The position numbers were made by a program, and so were the translations under genes. 64,000 bases of DNA. Source: Peptostreptococcus canis. GTDB taxonomy: Bacteria; Bacillota; Clostridia; Peptostreptococcales; Peptostreptococcaceae. This document shows positions 7,831 to 16,619 of the stretch, one piece after another. Location: NCBI RefSeq assembly GCF_014229965.1, contig NZ_JABGBW010000003.1, forward strand, positions 1-64,000, in the 5' to 3' direction. The notes under the pieces are model-generated. The model made no database searches. It was not told the DNA's origin and worked only from the letters and a program-made list of their open reading frames with translations. Within the stretch, counting starts at the first letter, position 1, and every line of letters begins with the position of its first letter.

Positions 7831-8058
7831 TTATATAATTACTAGGTCAAACTCCTGGGTATCTGTAGATACTATTCTGGCATCTATCGTTTCCGCCAGT
7901 TCTAATCCGTCCGGTTTTATTGCCTTGTTATCCAAAATATATTCCATAACTTCCTTTATCTCCTCTTCGCTGACATTTTCTTTTGGATTTCTTACTCTGA
8001 CTGAGTATACCTTACCATCACTTTTTTTGAATCTCATTAATAATATTTTGTTGCTCAT
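7831..8058 (-). CDS. DUF2922 family small protein
   Basis: A 75-residue protein with the DUF2922 pattern: LMRFKKSDGKVYSVRVRNP near the start, then an acidic helix (EEEIKEVMEYIL) and a final VSTDTQEFDL strand. Function is unknown in any species. DUF2922 genes are commonly paired with DUF1659 genes in Firmicutes, and that partner lies 51 bases upstream here. The start at 8058 has AAGGAGGAAACT before ATG. The YvrJ-type small membrane protein often found in such clusters was looked for between 7382 and 8551 and not seen. Confidence 0.8.
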   Translation of the reverse strand: MSNKILLMRFKKSDGKVYSVRVRNPKENVSEEEIKEVMEYILDNKAIKPDGLELAETIDARIVSTDTQEFDLVII

Positions 8059-8109
8059 AGTTTCCTCCTTTTTTCTGATTGCGATTATGTGTTATTAAAT
8101 TTTTTTCGA

Positions 8110-8328
8110 TTATTCTACTACCATTTCACTTTGTACCTTATATATATCTTCTACTTCCAGCTTCTGAAGTCCTGCAAGTTTCTTGCCTAAGTTTAGTAAA
8201 TTTTCATCAGATATAGATGCGTCTATATCTTTATAAACTAAATTTTTGTATTTAGGTTTTCCATTTTTACCTTGCCCGTCATTTAACTTGATTTTTAATT
8301 GAACTTTTTTGTTTTTTAATTCTGCCAT
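8110..8328 (-). CDS. DUF1659 family small protein
   Basis: A 72-residue protein beginning MAELKNKKVQLKIKLNDGQ, with the DUF1659 features of an N-terminal beta-strand pair, YKNLVYKDI in the middle and a LGKKLAGLQKL helix near the end. I start it at ATG 8328, which has TAGGAGGA six bases upstream; the farther in-frame ATG overlaps that site. It is the first gene of a likely two-gene operon with the DUF2922 gene. Function is unknown. A small hairpin and a palindrome (CTGAATTCAG) lie in its upstream region. Confidence 0.8.
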   Translation of the reverse strand: MAELKNKKVQLKIKLNDGQGKNGKPKYKNLVYKDIDASISDENLLNLGKKLAGLQKLEVEDIYKVQSEMVVE

Positions 8329-8497
8329 AATTTTTCCTCCTATCATTTTTTGTTTTCTGAATTCAGATTTTTTTGTCGACTGTAGTTTTTTTATCCTACA
8401 ACTTGATTTTACCTTTTTATTTGATACTTTTTTTACCGAAAAATAAATATTTAGTAAATTTTTTTAGGTATTTAGTTTTTAGAAAAAAAGTACAAAA

Positions 8498-8531
8498 ATA
8501 ACGACTAGAAATAAATCTTCTAGTCGTTATG
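8498..8531 (-). terminator. Terminator of the HAAS-DUF4097 gene
   Basis: ATAACGACTAGAA and TTCTAGTCGTTAT form a 13-bp stem around a short loop, followed on the minus strand by TTTTTG and further T-rich sequence. It begins about 20 bases past the stop at 8552. Confidence 0.85.
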
Positions 8532-8551
8532 AATTCATTTGTCTATCATAT

Positions 8552-9757
8552 TTAGTTATAATTGAAGTATATATCTCCAATATCCGATTTTACATTTATT
8601 TTATGCAGTTTCTTACCTTTTTCTTTTGTATATTTTATTACATCCCCGGTTTTTGCAATATTATTTCCATTGTCATTTATCAATCCGTTTGTCTGTAGAT
8701 TAAATATACCATCATTGTGTTGGAAAGTCATTTCAGTTTTTCCATTTTTATTTTTTATGTCCATATCAAAGGTATTTGCAACATCTATCATTATTTCTGC
8801 ATTATTTGTCACGGCATTTAGTTTTTTTAGATTTGTGTATATACCTAGATACCCTCCTTCCGAGTTATAATCTACTTCTATATCATCCTTTGGTATACAA
8901 ATCTCTACATCCAAAATATCCGATTCTTCACTACTGTTTATATCAAATTCAATTGCATCCCCATTTTTCTTGACCGACATCTGTTTTAATGATTCATCTT
9001 CAGATACTCTTGTTGTCATTGTGTATGAAAAACTTTCTCCATAGGTAATAGAAAACTCCACATTTTTTGCGGATATTTTCATTTTTTTAAATTCGTCTAC
9101 ATATTTAATGTATGTGTTTACATCAGAATCTTCACCCAAATCACCACTGAATAATGATTCAAGAATAGCTCCTAAACTTTTATTCTCATTCAAATTGGCA
9201 CTGTCTATTATTTTGGATGTTGTCGTAATAACCAATATAATTATTGGTAATAGTACTTTTATATTACTAAATATCCCTTTTTTCTTGCCTTCGGTGTTAG
9301 TGATATATCTATCTCTTTTTTCTTCTATTTTTTCCGGAAGTGTATCCCATTTTTCCTTTGATTCATTGTATATTCCTTTTATATTTTCAATGGACTGCTT
9401 TTTGTCGCTGTACTTTTCCTTATTATATTTACTATATTTTTCGTAATTTTCTGTATTATGTTTGCTTCCGGCTCTGGTAATACCTTCATATTTGGATTTT
9501 GAACTGTCATATATAGTTTTAGATTTACTACCATATATTTGACCTTTATTTAGAATACCAAATTTTTGAGCATATTGCTTTGCAATATAGTCTATTCCTC
9601 CTAACTCTTGTATTACTTCAGAATCTTTTTTCCCTCTTTCTTTTATTATATCAAACCTTACGCTTATTTCCTCTATTATCATATTTATTAAATCTTTTGG
9701 TACTTTCATTGAAAGCAACTTTCTTTTTACCGAATTTAAAAACTGCTTTTTTTTCAA
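8552..9757 (-). CDS. HAAS-domain membrane protein with DUF4097 C-terminus
   Basis: A 401-residue protein. Residues 1-60 form a HAAS/DUF1700-like helical domain (KKKQFLNSVKRKL, then VIQELGGIDYIAKQYA). A tyrosine/serine/lysine-rich linker (about 70-160) follows, then one membrane helix (about 165-183, VLLPIIILVITTT). The external part ends in DUF4097-type beta repeats (KINVKSDIGDIYFN). Proteins of this make-up in Firmicutes are usually envelope-stress or PadR-linked membrane proteins, but the exact role is not known. The start is TTG 9757, with GGGGGTGATATT in front; an open frame continues 40 codons upstream but has no ribosome site. It is monocistronic, between two terminators. Confidence 0.75.
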   Translation of the reverse strand: MKKKQFLNSVKRKLLSMKVPKDLINMIIEEISVRFDIIKERGKKDSEVIQELGGIDYIAKQYAQKFGILNKGQIYGSKSKTIYDSSKSKYEGITRAGSKHNTENYEKYSKYNKEKYSDKKQSIENIKGIYNESKEKWDTLPEKIEEKRDRYITNTEGKKKGIFSNIKVLLPIIILVITTTSKIIDSANLNENKSLGAILESLFSGDLGEDSDVNTYIKYVDEFKKMKISAKNVEFSITYGESFSYTMTTRVSEDESLKQMSVKKNGDAIEFDINSSEESDILDVEICIPKDDIEVDYNSEGGYLGIYTNLKKLNAVTNNAEIMIDVANTFDMDIKNKNGKTEMTFQHNDGIFNLQTNGLINDNGNNIAKTGDVIKYTKEKGKKLHKINVKSDIGDIYFNYN

Positions 9758-9872
9758 AATATCACCCCCAATAAAATTGATTTTTCTTTTATACATTATA
9801 TAATATTTTCTACAATTAAGTCTATTAAAAAAAATTGTCTTTCTGCAAAAAAATATTTTTCTACATAAATAA

Positions 9873-9902
9873 AACAAGAACCTAGGGGGTAGGTTCTTGT
9901 TT
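9873..9902 (-). terminator. Terminator of the ior-ptb-buk-regulator operon
   Basis: AACAAGAACCTA (9873-9884) and TAGGTTCTTGTT (9891-9902) form a 12-bp stem, followed on the minus strand by TTATTTATG. It lies about 100 bases past the regulator stop at 10001. Confidence 0.8.
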
Positions 9903-10000
9903 GGGGAGATTGAGTATTTTAATTTATTATGTTTGTATTATATATTTGCCCATAAATATTTCTTTAAAACATTTTTTTAAAATTTTTTTAAAAAAAATTT

Positions 10001-10660
10001 TTATTCGCCACTTTTTTGTATTTCATTTAGATAATTATATATCGTATATCTTGAAACTCCAAGCCTTTCAGCTATATATGGTACACTTTTTTGTATTTTG
10101 AATACTCCTGATTTTTTTAGATTTTTTATAAGGAGTAATCTGTCCTGCTTGTTCATACTCACGACTGATTTATTAATTTTTTCAAGCTCAATCTCAAATT
10201 TTTGTTCTACTAACTGTCCATTATCAAATACATCAAATTCATCGTAAGCCTGTTCCCCCATAGATAAGAATTTTTTTAATGCCACATGAACAGCTGTTAA
10301 ATCATCACAATCGTAGTTTATGCAAAATGAAATATTCTTTCCGTATGCATTTATTACTATTGTAGATGATTTAATTTCTTTTTTTATTCTTTTATTTGCT
10401 TTTTTATAGTTGATGTTGTAACCGCCCTTGCTTCTTTCTATTAGTTCTTCGGATCTGGTAGTTAAAGGATCTCCTACCTTTCTACCTGTTACTTCGCCGT
10501 TATAAATGGATATTATAGAGTGGTCAGGATTATCTAAATCAGATATTACAACTTCACATTTTGAACCAAACATTTCAGAAATAATGACTGCTAAAGTATC
10601 CAAAAATACCAAAAATGAGTCATAATTGTTTACTATACCATCGTATTTTCCTATTTCCAT
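10001..10660 (-). CDS. YheO/DauR-type transcriptional regulator
   Basis: A predicted DNA-binding regulator of 219 residues. The N-terminal half resembles the YheO PAS-like domain (SKCEVVISDLDNPDHSIISI). The C-terminal part is a DauR-type helix-turn-helix (IQKSVPYIAERLGVSRYTIY) at about 190-212. Family members sense small ligands and often control amino-acid catabolism. It lies 51 bases downstream of buk, so it is probably the last gene of the ior-ptb-buk operon and its regulator. The start is uncertain. ATG 10660 fits the family, but its AAAGGAGAT lies 30 bases upstream with a CAGCGA/TCGCTG hairpin between. ATG 10699 would add 13 residues. Confidence 0.8.
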   Translation of the reverse strand: MEIGKYDGIVNNYDSFLVFLDTLAVIISEMFGSKCEVVISDLDNPDHSIISIYNGEVTGRKVGDPLTTRSEELIERSKGGYNINYKKANKRIKKEIKSSTIVINAYGKNISFCINYDCDDLTAVHVALKKFLSMGEQAYDEFDVFDNGQLVEQKFEIELEKINKSVVSMNKQDRLLLIKNLKKSGVFKIQKSVPYIAERLGVSRYTIYNYLNEIQKSGE

Positions 10661-10711
10661 AAAACACCCACAGCGAATATCGCTGCTATCTCCTTTCATG
10701 TTAACTGATTG

Positions 10712-11764
10712 CTATCTCAAATAGTCTGCTTTTTCTTCCCCCATCATCACTCTGTATCCACCTTGTGCCAGAGCTTTCATTTCAAATTCACCGGGATATA
10801 TAGACACAGGTGCTATAAAGGATACCTTGTCCACTATCCATTGAGTAAGCATCTTTGAGTATGCAATTCCCCCTGTTAATATTATACCATCAACCTTGCC
10901 ATTGTCTATAACCGATAATGAACCTATTGTCTTTGCTATTTGATAAGCCATTCCCTTGTATACTAATTCAGCTTCTTTGTCCCCATCTGTTATCATCTTT
11001 TCAACTTCTCTTGCATCATTTGTATTTAGATAAGATACTAGACCTCCTGTTGAATCTTCATATCTTTGTAATCCTTCATGACCTTCTTCCTTGGCTATTG
11101 TAATACAACTATATATAGGTAAAAAACCGGCTCTATTTGTGGAGAAAGGTCCTTCATCTGAAGAAGATATATCCACTAAATGTCCATTTTTTTGAAAGTT
11201 TAAAGATATTCCGCCACCTAAATGAGCCACTATTATATTTGAGTTGTAGTAGTCCATATCGTGATCTTTACAAAATCTCATAGCAACTGCCCTTGTGTTT
11301 AGAGCATGCGAAAAACTTCTTCTAGGATATTTTTTTACACCTGATAATCTGGCTACATCTGTCAGTTCATCCACCGATACTGCATCGTATATATATGCGG
11401 GTATATCAGCCAAATCAGATACTTTTTTAGCTACTAATGCCCCTAAATTTGATGCGTGCAACTGTGCAGGTCTATTTCTCATTATATCACATAAGTTGTC
11501 GTCTATTACATATGCCCCTGCATGTAACGGTGGCAACATACCGCCTCTAGATACTATTACATCAATATCTTTTGCTTCTAAATTATTTCTGTTGAGAAAT
11601 TCTATTACCTGTTCATATCTCATATCTGTTTGTTCGTATAAGTCATTAAACCTGCTTAATTCTTCTGCACTTATCGTTATATTTTCAATTATCTTTTCCT
11701 CCAGATCTTCATATATTCCAACTTTTGTAGAAGTAGATCCCGGATTTATTATTAATATTTTCAT
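10712..11764 (-). CDS. buk: Butyrate kinase family acyl kinase
   Basis: An acetokinase-family enzyme of 350 residues, which transfers phosphate from an acyl-phosphate to ADP to give ATP and a free acid. The N-terminal phosphate-binding strand ILIINPGSTSTKVG is intact, and the later GG-HxGGG-type sequence (VAHLGGGISLN) and DGIILTGGIAYS are present. The length fits Buk. GGAGGAAATAT precedes ATG 11764; a longer open frame upstream overlaps ptb and has no ribosome site. It sits 32 bases after ptb. With iorAB upstream, its likely substrates are aryl-acetyl phosphates or branched acyl phosphates rather than only butyryl phosphate; this is inference from context. Confidence 0.92.
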   Translation of the reverse strand: MKILIINPGSTSTKVGIYEDLEEKIIENITISAEELSRFNDLYEQTDMRYEQVIEFLNRNNLEAKDIDVIVSRGGMLPPLHAGAYVIDDNLCDIMRNRPAQLHASNLGALVAKKVSDLADIPAYIYDAVSVDELTDVARLSGVKKYPRRSFSHALNTRAVAMRFCKDHDMDYYNSNIIVAHLGGGISLNFQKNGHLVDISSSDEGPFSTNRAGFLPIYSCITIAKEEGHEGLQRYEDSTGGLVSYLNTNDAREVEKMITDGDKEAELVYKGMAYQIAKTIGSLSVIDNGKVDGIILTGGIAYSKMLTQWIVDKVSFIAPVSIYPGEFEMKALAQGGYRVMMGEEKADYLR

Positions 11765-11796
11765 ATATTTCCTCCAAATTTTAGATTTATATTTTT

Positions 11797-12693
11797 CTAC
11801 TGATTGGCAAGAGCAGCCATTGCTATTGATAAATATTTTTCTTCTGCTGATGCACTTCTGGATGTAAGGACTATCAGACACTTTGCTCCTACTATGAAGC
11901 CCGCCATTCTTCCACCTGCTGCAAAGTTAAATGTTTTATCTAATATATTTCCTGCCTGAATATCCGGAGCTAATAATATATCCGGATCTCCCGCCACTTC
12001 ACTTTCATATTCTTTTACCTTTGCCGCATTTTTAGAATATGCAAGATCAAAAGATATAGGACCTTCCACTATACAACCTTTTATCTCACCCCTTTGGTTT
12101 CTGGCCTTTAATTCCGCAGCATCCACCGTACACGGCATTTTAGGATTCACCTTTTCTATCGCTGACAAACAGGCAACTTTAGGACAATCATATCCCAGTC
12201 TATGGTATATTTCCACTGCATTTTCAATTATCTTTTGCTTGTCATCTACATCTGGATATGTACTCATACCCCCATCTGTAATTGTAAGTATCTTGTGATA
12301 AGTAGGCAGTTCTTCAAATGACATATGTGACATATGCCTTCCTGTCCTTAATCCTTTTTCTTTATCTACTACCGCCCTCATTAATACGGCAGTTTCAATG
12401 TGTCCTTTTAGTATAAAGTCTACTTTACCTTCTCTTACCAATTCTACTACTTTTTCAGCACCTTCTTGTGCAGTATCTACATTGATTATTTCATATTCTT
12501 TTTTTTCGCCCATTTCATTTAAAATTTTTCTTATTTCATCTTCATGCCCAATAAATACCGGAGTAGCTAATCCTATTTTTTCAGCGGATAATGCTCCCCC
12601 TATTGCTGCATCATCAGCCATACATACTCCTACTACTTTCATTTTTGGAAATGCTTTTACTTTTTCTATTACTTCGTCAAAAGTTTTGATCAT
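11797..12693 (-). CDS. ptb: Phosphate butyryltransferase family enzyme
   Basis: A phosphate acyltransferase of 298 residues that swaps CoA for phosphate on an acyl-CoA, the step before the kinase. It aligns along its length with Ptb: an N-terminal VVGVCMADDAAIGGAL region, a central VDFILKGHIETAVLMRAVV, and a C-terminal DILLAPDIQAGNIL followed by AGFIVGAKCLIVLTSRS. The start ATG 12693 has GTAGGAGGAAC in front. It follows iorB after a 107-base spacer with a hairpin, so it may be partly uncoupled from iorAB. The pairing with buk is the classic ATP-forming pair; pairing with IorAB suggests acyl-CoAs from amino acids as substrates. Confidence 0.92.
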   Translation of the reverse strand: MIKTFDEVIEKVKAFPKMKVVGVCMADDAAIGGALSAEKIGLATPVFIGHEDEIRKILNEMGEKKEYEIINVDTAQEGAEKVVELVREGKVDFILKGHIETAVLMRAVVDKEKGLRTGRHMSHMSFEELPTYHKILTITDGGMSTYPDVDDKQKIIENAVEIYHRLGYDCPKVACLSAIEKVNPKMPCTVDAAELKARNQRGEIKGCIVEGPISFDLAYSKNAAKVKEYESEVAGDPDILLAPDIQAGNILDKTFNFAAGGRMAGFIVGAKCLIVLTSRSASAEEKYLSIAMAALANQ

Positions 12694-12760
12694 GTTGTTC
12701 CTCCTACCTATATAGTTTTTTAATTATTACCTTATTACTGTATTTATATTTTAAATACAA

Positions 12761-12793
12761 AGAGTATAGATATTTTTATTATACCTATACTCT
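12761..12793 (-). terminator. Intra-operon hairpin between iorB and ptb
   Basis: AGAGTATAG (12761-12769) pairs with CTATACTCT (12785-12793). On the minus strand it is followed by TTGTATTTAAA, a weak U-tract. It may attenuate transcription into ptb-buk or act as an mRNA processing or stability element. Confidence 0.5.
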
Positions 12794-12800
12794 CTTAAAT

Positions 12801-13373
12801 TTAAACTAAACCTTTTCCTATTTTAAGAGCTTCTTTGTTTAATTCAACAAATTTAGGTTTTACATTCTGCTCTATAATTTTATCCCAATCAATGTCTTCC
12901 AAATTCATACTCTTTATAATTGTTCCCAATAAAATTATATTCATTACTTTAGGGTTTCCAAGTTTTTCTGCCTCGGCAGTTGCATCAAAAGAGTATACCT
13001 TTCCGGCTCTTTCTTCTATTAGTTCTTTTGTGTTTGACGGATATGTATCTTTCCCGCTCAATACACCTATCGGATTGAACCTGGCTGTGTTTAATACAAC
13101 TATTCCATCTTCTTTCAAATAGTCTATATTTCTCAAAACCTCAAGCTCTTCAAATCCCATAATTATATCTGCTTCGCCCATAGGTACAACCGGAGAATAT
13201 ACTTTATCTCCATATCTAAGGTGAGTAAGTACCTGACCTTCTCTCTGGCTCATACCATGTACTTCACTCATTTTTACATCATAGCCGGCACTCATTAGAC
13301 CAATAGTCAGTAGTTTACTAGCAGTTATAGTTCCCTGACCACCAATTCCAGTTAGTAATATATTCTTTGTCAT
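12801..13373 (-). CDS. iorB: Indolepyruvate ferredoxin oxidoreductase, beta subunit
   Basis: The gamma-domain-like small subunit (190 residues) of IorAB. The complex oxidatively decarboxylates aryl-pyruvates to aryl-acetyl-CoA and reduces ferredoxin. The N-terminal ILLTGIGGQGTITASKLL is the typical glycine-rich motif of 2-oxoacid:ferredoxin oxidoreductase gamma domains. It is followed by SEVHGMSQREGQVLTHLRYG, which distinguishes IorB. The start at 13373 lies one base beyond the iorA stop (TAA-T-ATG), so translation is coupled and equimolar subunits are expected. Cytoplasmic. Confidence 0.93.
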   Translation of the reverse strand: MTKNILLTGIGGQGTITASKLLTIGLMSAGYDVKMSEVHGMSQREGQVLTHLRYGDKVYSPVVPMGEADIIMGFEELEVLRNIDYLKEDGIVVLNTARFNPIGVLSGKDTYPSNTKELIEERAGKVYSFDATAEAEKLGNPKVMNIILLGTIIKSMNLEDIDWDKIIEQNVKPKFVELNKEALKIGKGLV

Positions 13374-13374
13374 A

Positions 13375-15162
13375 TTATTTTTCCACCTTTCCTATTGCTC
13401 CTACAGGACATACCTGAGCACATACACTACATCCTACACACTTATTGATATCTATTGAAGATTTTTTAATTTCTTTTTTGAATGATATAGCAGGACATCC
13501 GGTTCTCGTACATTTTCTGCATCCTATACATTTTTCCTGATCAACTGTAAATTTACTCTGGAATGAACCAGGGAAGTTCTTTTTATCTTGTTCTGATTGA
13601 ATCTTTAAAGCACATGGCCACCAAGTTATTATTACTGAAGGTTCATCAAGAGCTAATGCCCAGTCAAGTGCTGATTCGACCTCTTCAAGATTATTAGGGT
13701 TTATCCTTCTTACATTTTTTACTCCCATAGCTTTTACTAGGCTTTCTATATCTATTTCGCTTGCCGGATCTCCTTGGGCTGTTAGACCTGTTCCAGGATT
13801 TTGCTGTTGTCCTGTCATTCCGGTAATTCTATTGTCAAGTATACAAGTCACTGTATTACTATTATTGTAAATTACGTCGAATAGAGAGTTTACACCCGAA
13901 TGGAAGAAAGTGGAATCTCCTATTACGGATACTACCTTTACATCCTGATTTTCATCCATAGAAAATACTTGAGCTGCACCGTGTCCCATACTTATACTGG
14001 CACCCATACATAAAGTCATGTCCATCGCATTGTATGGTGCTCCGTATCCTAGAGTATAGCATCCTATATCTCCTGAAATCATTATTCCTTTTCTCTTGCC
14101 TAGAGTATAGAAAAATCCTCTATGTGGACATCCTGCGCAGAATGTAGGAGCACGATTTATCATTACCTCTTTGGCTTTATCAAATACCTTTGGAGATTTT
14201 CCATGAATTGACTGTCTTATAACTTCCGGTATCATTTCTCCATGTCTTGGGAATACGTCTTTTCCATGGCATTCTATTCCCAAAGCTTTTAAGTGATTTT
14301 CCATTATAGGATCGTTTTCTTCAATTACATATATTTTATCAACTTTTGAGGCAAATTCTTTAAATAATTTGTCAGGTAACGGATTACTGAATCCTACTTT
14401 TAAATATGACGCATCTTCACCAAAAACTTCTTTCGCATATAAATAACAATCACCCGATACCACTACGCCTAACTTCGTATCATAATATTCAGCAAAGTTC
14501 CACTCACAATTATTTGAGTAGTCAAATAATTCTTCCATTCTCTTGAATATGTATTGTTTTCTAACTTTAGCATTTGCCGGTACCATTACATATTTTAGTG
14601 GTTGTTTTTCCCATTTTTTGATACCTACTTCTTCTCTTTCTTCTATTTCTACCAATCCTTTTGAGTGACAGACACGAGTCGTCATTCTTACAATTATCGG
14701 CGTATCGTACTTTTCACTTAAATTATATGCCTCCTTTACCATTACTTTACATTCCTGACTATCAGCCGGCTCAAACATTGGAACAAAAGCTGCTTTAGCC
14801 AAATTCCTATTATCCTGTTCATTTTGAGATGAAAACTGTCCCGGTTCATCAGCCGTTATTATTACCAATCCACCATTTACACCCGAATATGATGCAGTAA
14901 AAAATGGATCAGCCGCAACATTAAGTCCTACATGCTTCATAGCTGCAAAAGATCTTGCCCCCGCTACACTTGCCCCTATTGCAGATTCAAGAGCGACTTT
15001 TTCATTTGGAGCCCACTCTGCAATCATATACTTTCTGTCTATTTCAGATAGATTCTCCAGAATTTCAGTACTAGGAGTTCCCGGATATGCTGCTGCAAAT
15101 TTTACACCAGCTTCAAAAACACCCCTAGCTATAGCTTCATCACCAGTCATCAATTTTTTCAT
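13375..15162 (-). CDS. iorA: Indolepyruvate ferredoxin oxidoreductase, alpha subunit
   Basis: The catalytic subunit (595 residues) of IorAB. An N-terminal pyrimidine-binding domain (AAAYPGTPSTEILENL at about 20-40) is followed by a TPP-binding domain (GDIGCYTLG, then GDSTFFHSGVNSLFDV). The C-terminal ferredoxin domain carries two 4Fe-4S motifs, CIGCRKCTRTGCP (about 543-555) and CVGCSVCAQVCP (about 573-584). Substrates in the family are indole-, phenyl- and hydroxyphenylpyruvate made by transamination. ATG 15162 has GAAGGAGGATTT in front. It is the first gene of the operon behind a consensus promoter (15259-15287). Reduced ferredoxin could feed energy conservation elsewhere in the cell. Confidence 0.95.
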   Translation of the reverse strand: MKKLMTGDEAIARGVFEAGVKFAAAYPGTPSTEILENLSEIDRKYMIAEWAPNEKVALESAIGASVAGARSFAAMKHVGLNVAADPFFTASYSGVNGGLVIITADEPGQFSSQNEQDNRNLAKAAFVPMFEPADSQECKVMVKEAYNLSEKYDTPIIVRMTTRVCHSKGLVEIEEREEVGIKKWEKQPLKYVMVPANAKVRKQYIFKRMEELFDYSNNCEWNFAEYYDTKLGVVVSGDCYLYAKEVFGEDASYLKVGFSNPLPDKLFKEFASKVDKIYVIEENDPIMENHLKALGIECHGKDVFPRHGEMIPEVIRQSIHGKSPKVFDKAKEVMINRAPTFCAGCPHRGFFYTLGKRKGIMISGDIGCYTLGYGAPYNAMDMTLCMGASISMGHGAAQVFSMDENQDVKVVSVIGDSTFFHSGVNSLFDVIYNNSNTVTCILDNRITGMTGQQQNPGTGLTAQGDPASEIDIESLVKAMGVKNVRRINPNNLEEVESALDWALALDEPSVIITWWPCALKIQSEQDKKNFPGSFQSKFTVDQEKCIGCRKCTRTGCPAISFKKEIKKSSIDINKCVGCSVCAQVCPVGAIGKVEK

Positions 15163-15258
15163 AATAAATCCTCCTTCAACATTTATTGATGTTGACAAAT
15201 AACAATTTAATAAAACATCCATTACATTAAACTTTACTCTTAACCTTACTTTAATTTA

Positions 15259-15287
15259 GTTATATCACCTTGAATCACCAGTGTCAA
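15259..15287 (-). promoter_or_regulatory. Promoter of the ior-ptb-buk operon
   Basis: On the minus strand TTGACA (15282-15287) and TATAAC (15259-15264) are separated by exactly 17 bases. Transcription would start near 15252, giving a leader of about 90 bases before iorA. Confidence 0.8.
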
Positions 15288-15425
15288 CATTGTGTTTAAA
15301 TTCACTCTTTTTTATACAATTTATAAATTTATTTAATTTTCAGAATTTTTATTATTTTATTTGACAGGCAAGTTTTATCATCGATTTTTTTTATGCATTT
15401 TTTCTAAAAAACCTAAATAAAAAAA

Positions 15426-15455
15426 TTACTGATAACTTTATAACGTTATCAGTAA
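15426..15455 (-). terminator. Terminator of the 15495 gene
   Basis: TTACTGATAAC (15426-15436) and GTTATCAGTAA (15445-15455) form a perfect 11-bp stem. It is followed on the minus strand by TTTTTTTATTT and flanked by T-rich sequence on the other strand too. Confidence 0.85.
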
Positions 15456-15494
15456 TAAAAAAATAAGTATTCGCTAAATAAAATTAATTATCAA

Positions 15495-16619
15495 TTAATT
15501 TATAAAATCATAAAAGTCTAAACTTCCGGATTCTACAAAATCATATAAGACATTTTGCTCAAATTCAAATACGTTTTCTTTGACCAGACTATCTTTTAGC
15601 CTGGTGGATATAAAGTTATCTATAAACTTCCTGGACTCATCGTCGTAAGTAGCTAAAAACAATTTATCTTCGCTGATAAATATTAAAAACATCAAGTCAT
15701 TATTTATTACATAAATATCACTGTCTACATGAGAATTATCAAAATAATATTGAGAATATAGAGTCCCCGTTTCAAACCTGACTTTTTGTATCGCCGGATA
15801 CATATCCATAATTTTTGAATCAAGTTCGTCCTTTTCAACTATATTGTATATATCCAGTATTTCTTGTTTGGATATTATATCAAATACTTCAAAATCATAT
15901 ATAGGATATGAATCTACTATTAATATTGATCTTAATTTATACTCTTCTTTTGTATCATCATATGCCAGACCATCATCATCTGATATTCTTTTTTCAATAT
16001 TTACTATTATCTTTGCTTCATAATATCCGTCAATATCCTCGAAAACACAGTTACACACAAATCTGTCACTACCTTTTTTTTCTATCTCATTATACAATAA
16101 TGCCCCATTTATTTTGGTTATATGAAGATTAGATACATCTTCATTATTGGAAAAATACATCAAACATTCCCTATCTCTCGCAATAAATCTCATGACCATA
16201 TAGTTTATAAATTCCTCATCTGTTTCTATATCTTTACAAGTCTTATCCATCAAATCATATATGCTCATTTTCATATCGTCGATATTACTATAAAAAGAAA
16301 TCAGATCACTATTAAACTCTTTTGGAATTGGTTTTTCATTTCTTTTGTTCTTGTCCAAATAGGCTTTGACCAGGAAACACGCTTCCCTTTCATTTAAATC
16401 TACATTAACTCCACCCAATCCTCCATATCTCTGTAGATAAAATAAATTTCTATCTTCTTCAGACATATCTTCCAGTAAATAAAAATCAGATATTCCCAAA
16501 CCTTCAGAATCAAGCATAAATATATGAGATATATTACTTTCTTCATATATCCATTCAATTGCCAACATCATAGTTCCCATAAGTCTGGTATTGGTACAAA
16601 ACGATTTATTAAATATCAT
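15495..16619 (-). CDS. Hypothetical acidic cytoplasmic protein
   Basis: A 374-residue protein of no family I recognise. It is rich in Asp/Glu and aromatic residues, has no signal peptide or membrane helix, and reads as a globular cytoplasmic protein. A YGGLGGVNVDLNEREACFLV stretch near residue 70 is the most distinctive. The start ATG 16619 is chosen for its ATGGAGGAAATA; an upstream in-frame start overlaps that site. It is a single gene with its own terminator. No functional hint comes from the neighbours. Confidence 0.6.
   Translation of the reverse strand: MIFNKSFCTNTRLMGTMMLAIEWIYEESNISHIFMLDSEGLGISDFYLLEDMSEEDRNLFYLQRYGGLGGVNVDLNEREACFLVKAYLDKNKRNEKPIPKEFNSDLISFYSNIDDMKMSIYDLMDKTCKDIETDEEFINYMVMRFIARDRECLMYFSNNEDVSNLHITKINGALLYNEIEKKGSDRFVCNCVFEDIDGYYEAKIIVNIEKRISDDDGLAYDDTKEEYKLRSILIVDSYPIYDFEVFDIISKQEILDIYNIVEKDELDSKIMDMYPAIQKVRFETGTLYSQYYFDNSHVDSDIYVINNDLMFLIFISEDKLFLATYDDESRKFIDNFISTRLKDSLVKENVFEFEQNVLYDFVESGSLDFYDFIN

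Larger units (their letters stand above)
15163..15494. other. Intergenic region between iorA and the unknown 15495 gene
   Basis: It contains the ior promoter and leader (15163-15287), an AT-rich stretch, and a terminator at 15426-15455. No further gene is apparent. Confidence 0.6.

Noticed and set aside
11295-11867. Long plus-strand open frame opposite buk and the ptb end
   Set aside because: It is antisense to well-supported genes with conserved motifs, has no ribosome site, and its translation is typical of an AT-rich mirror frame.
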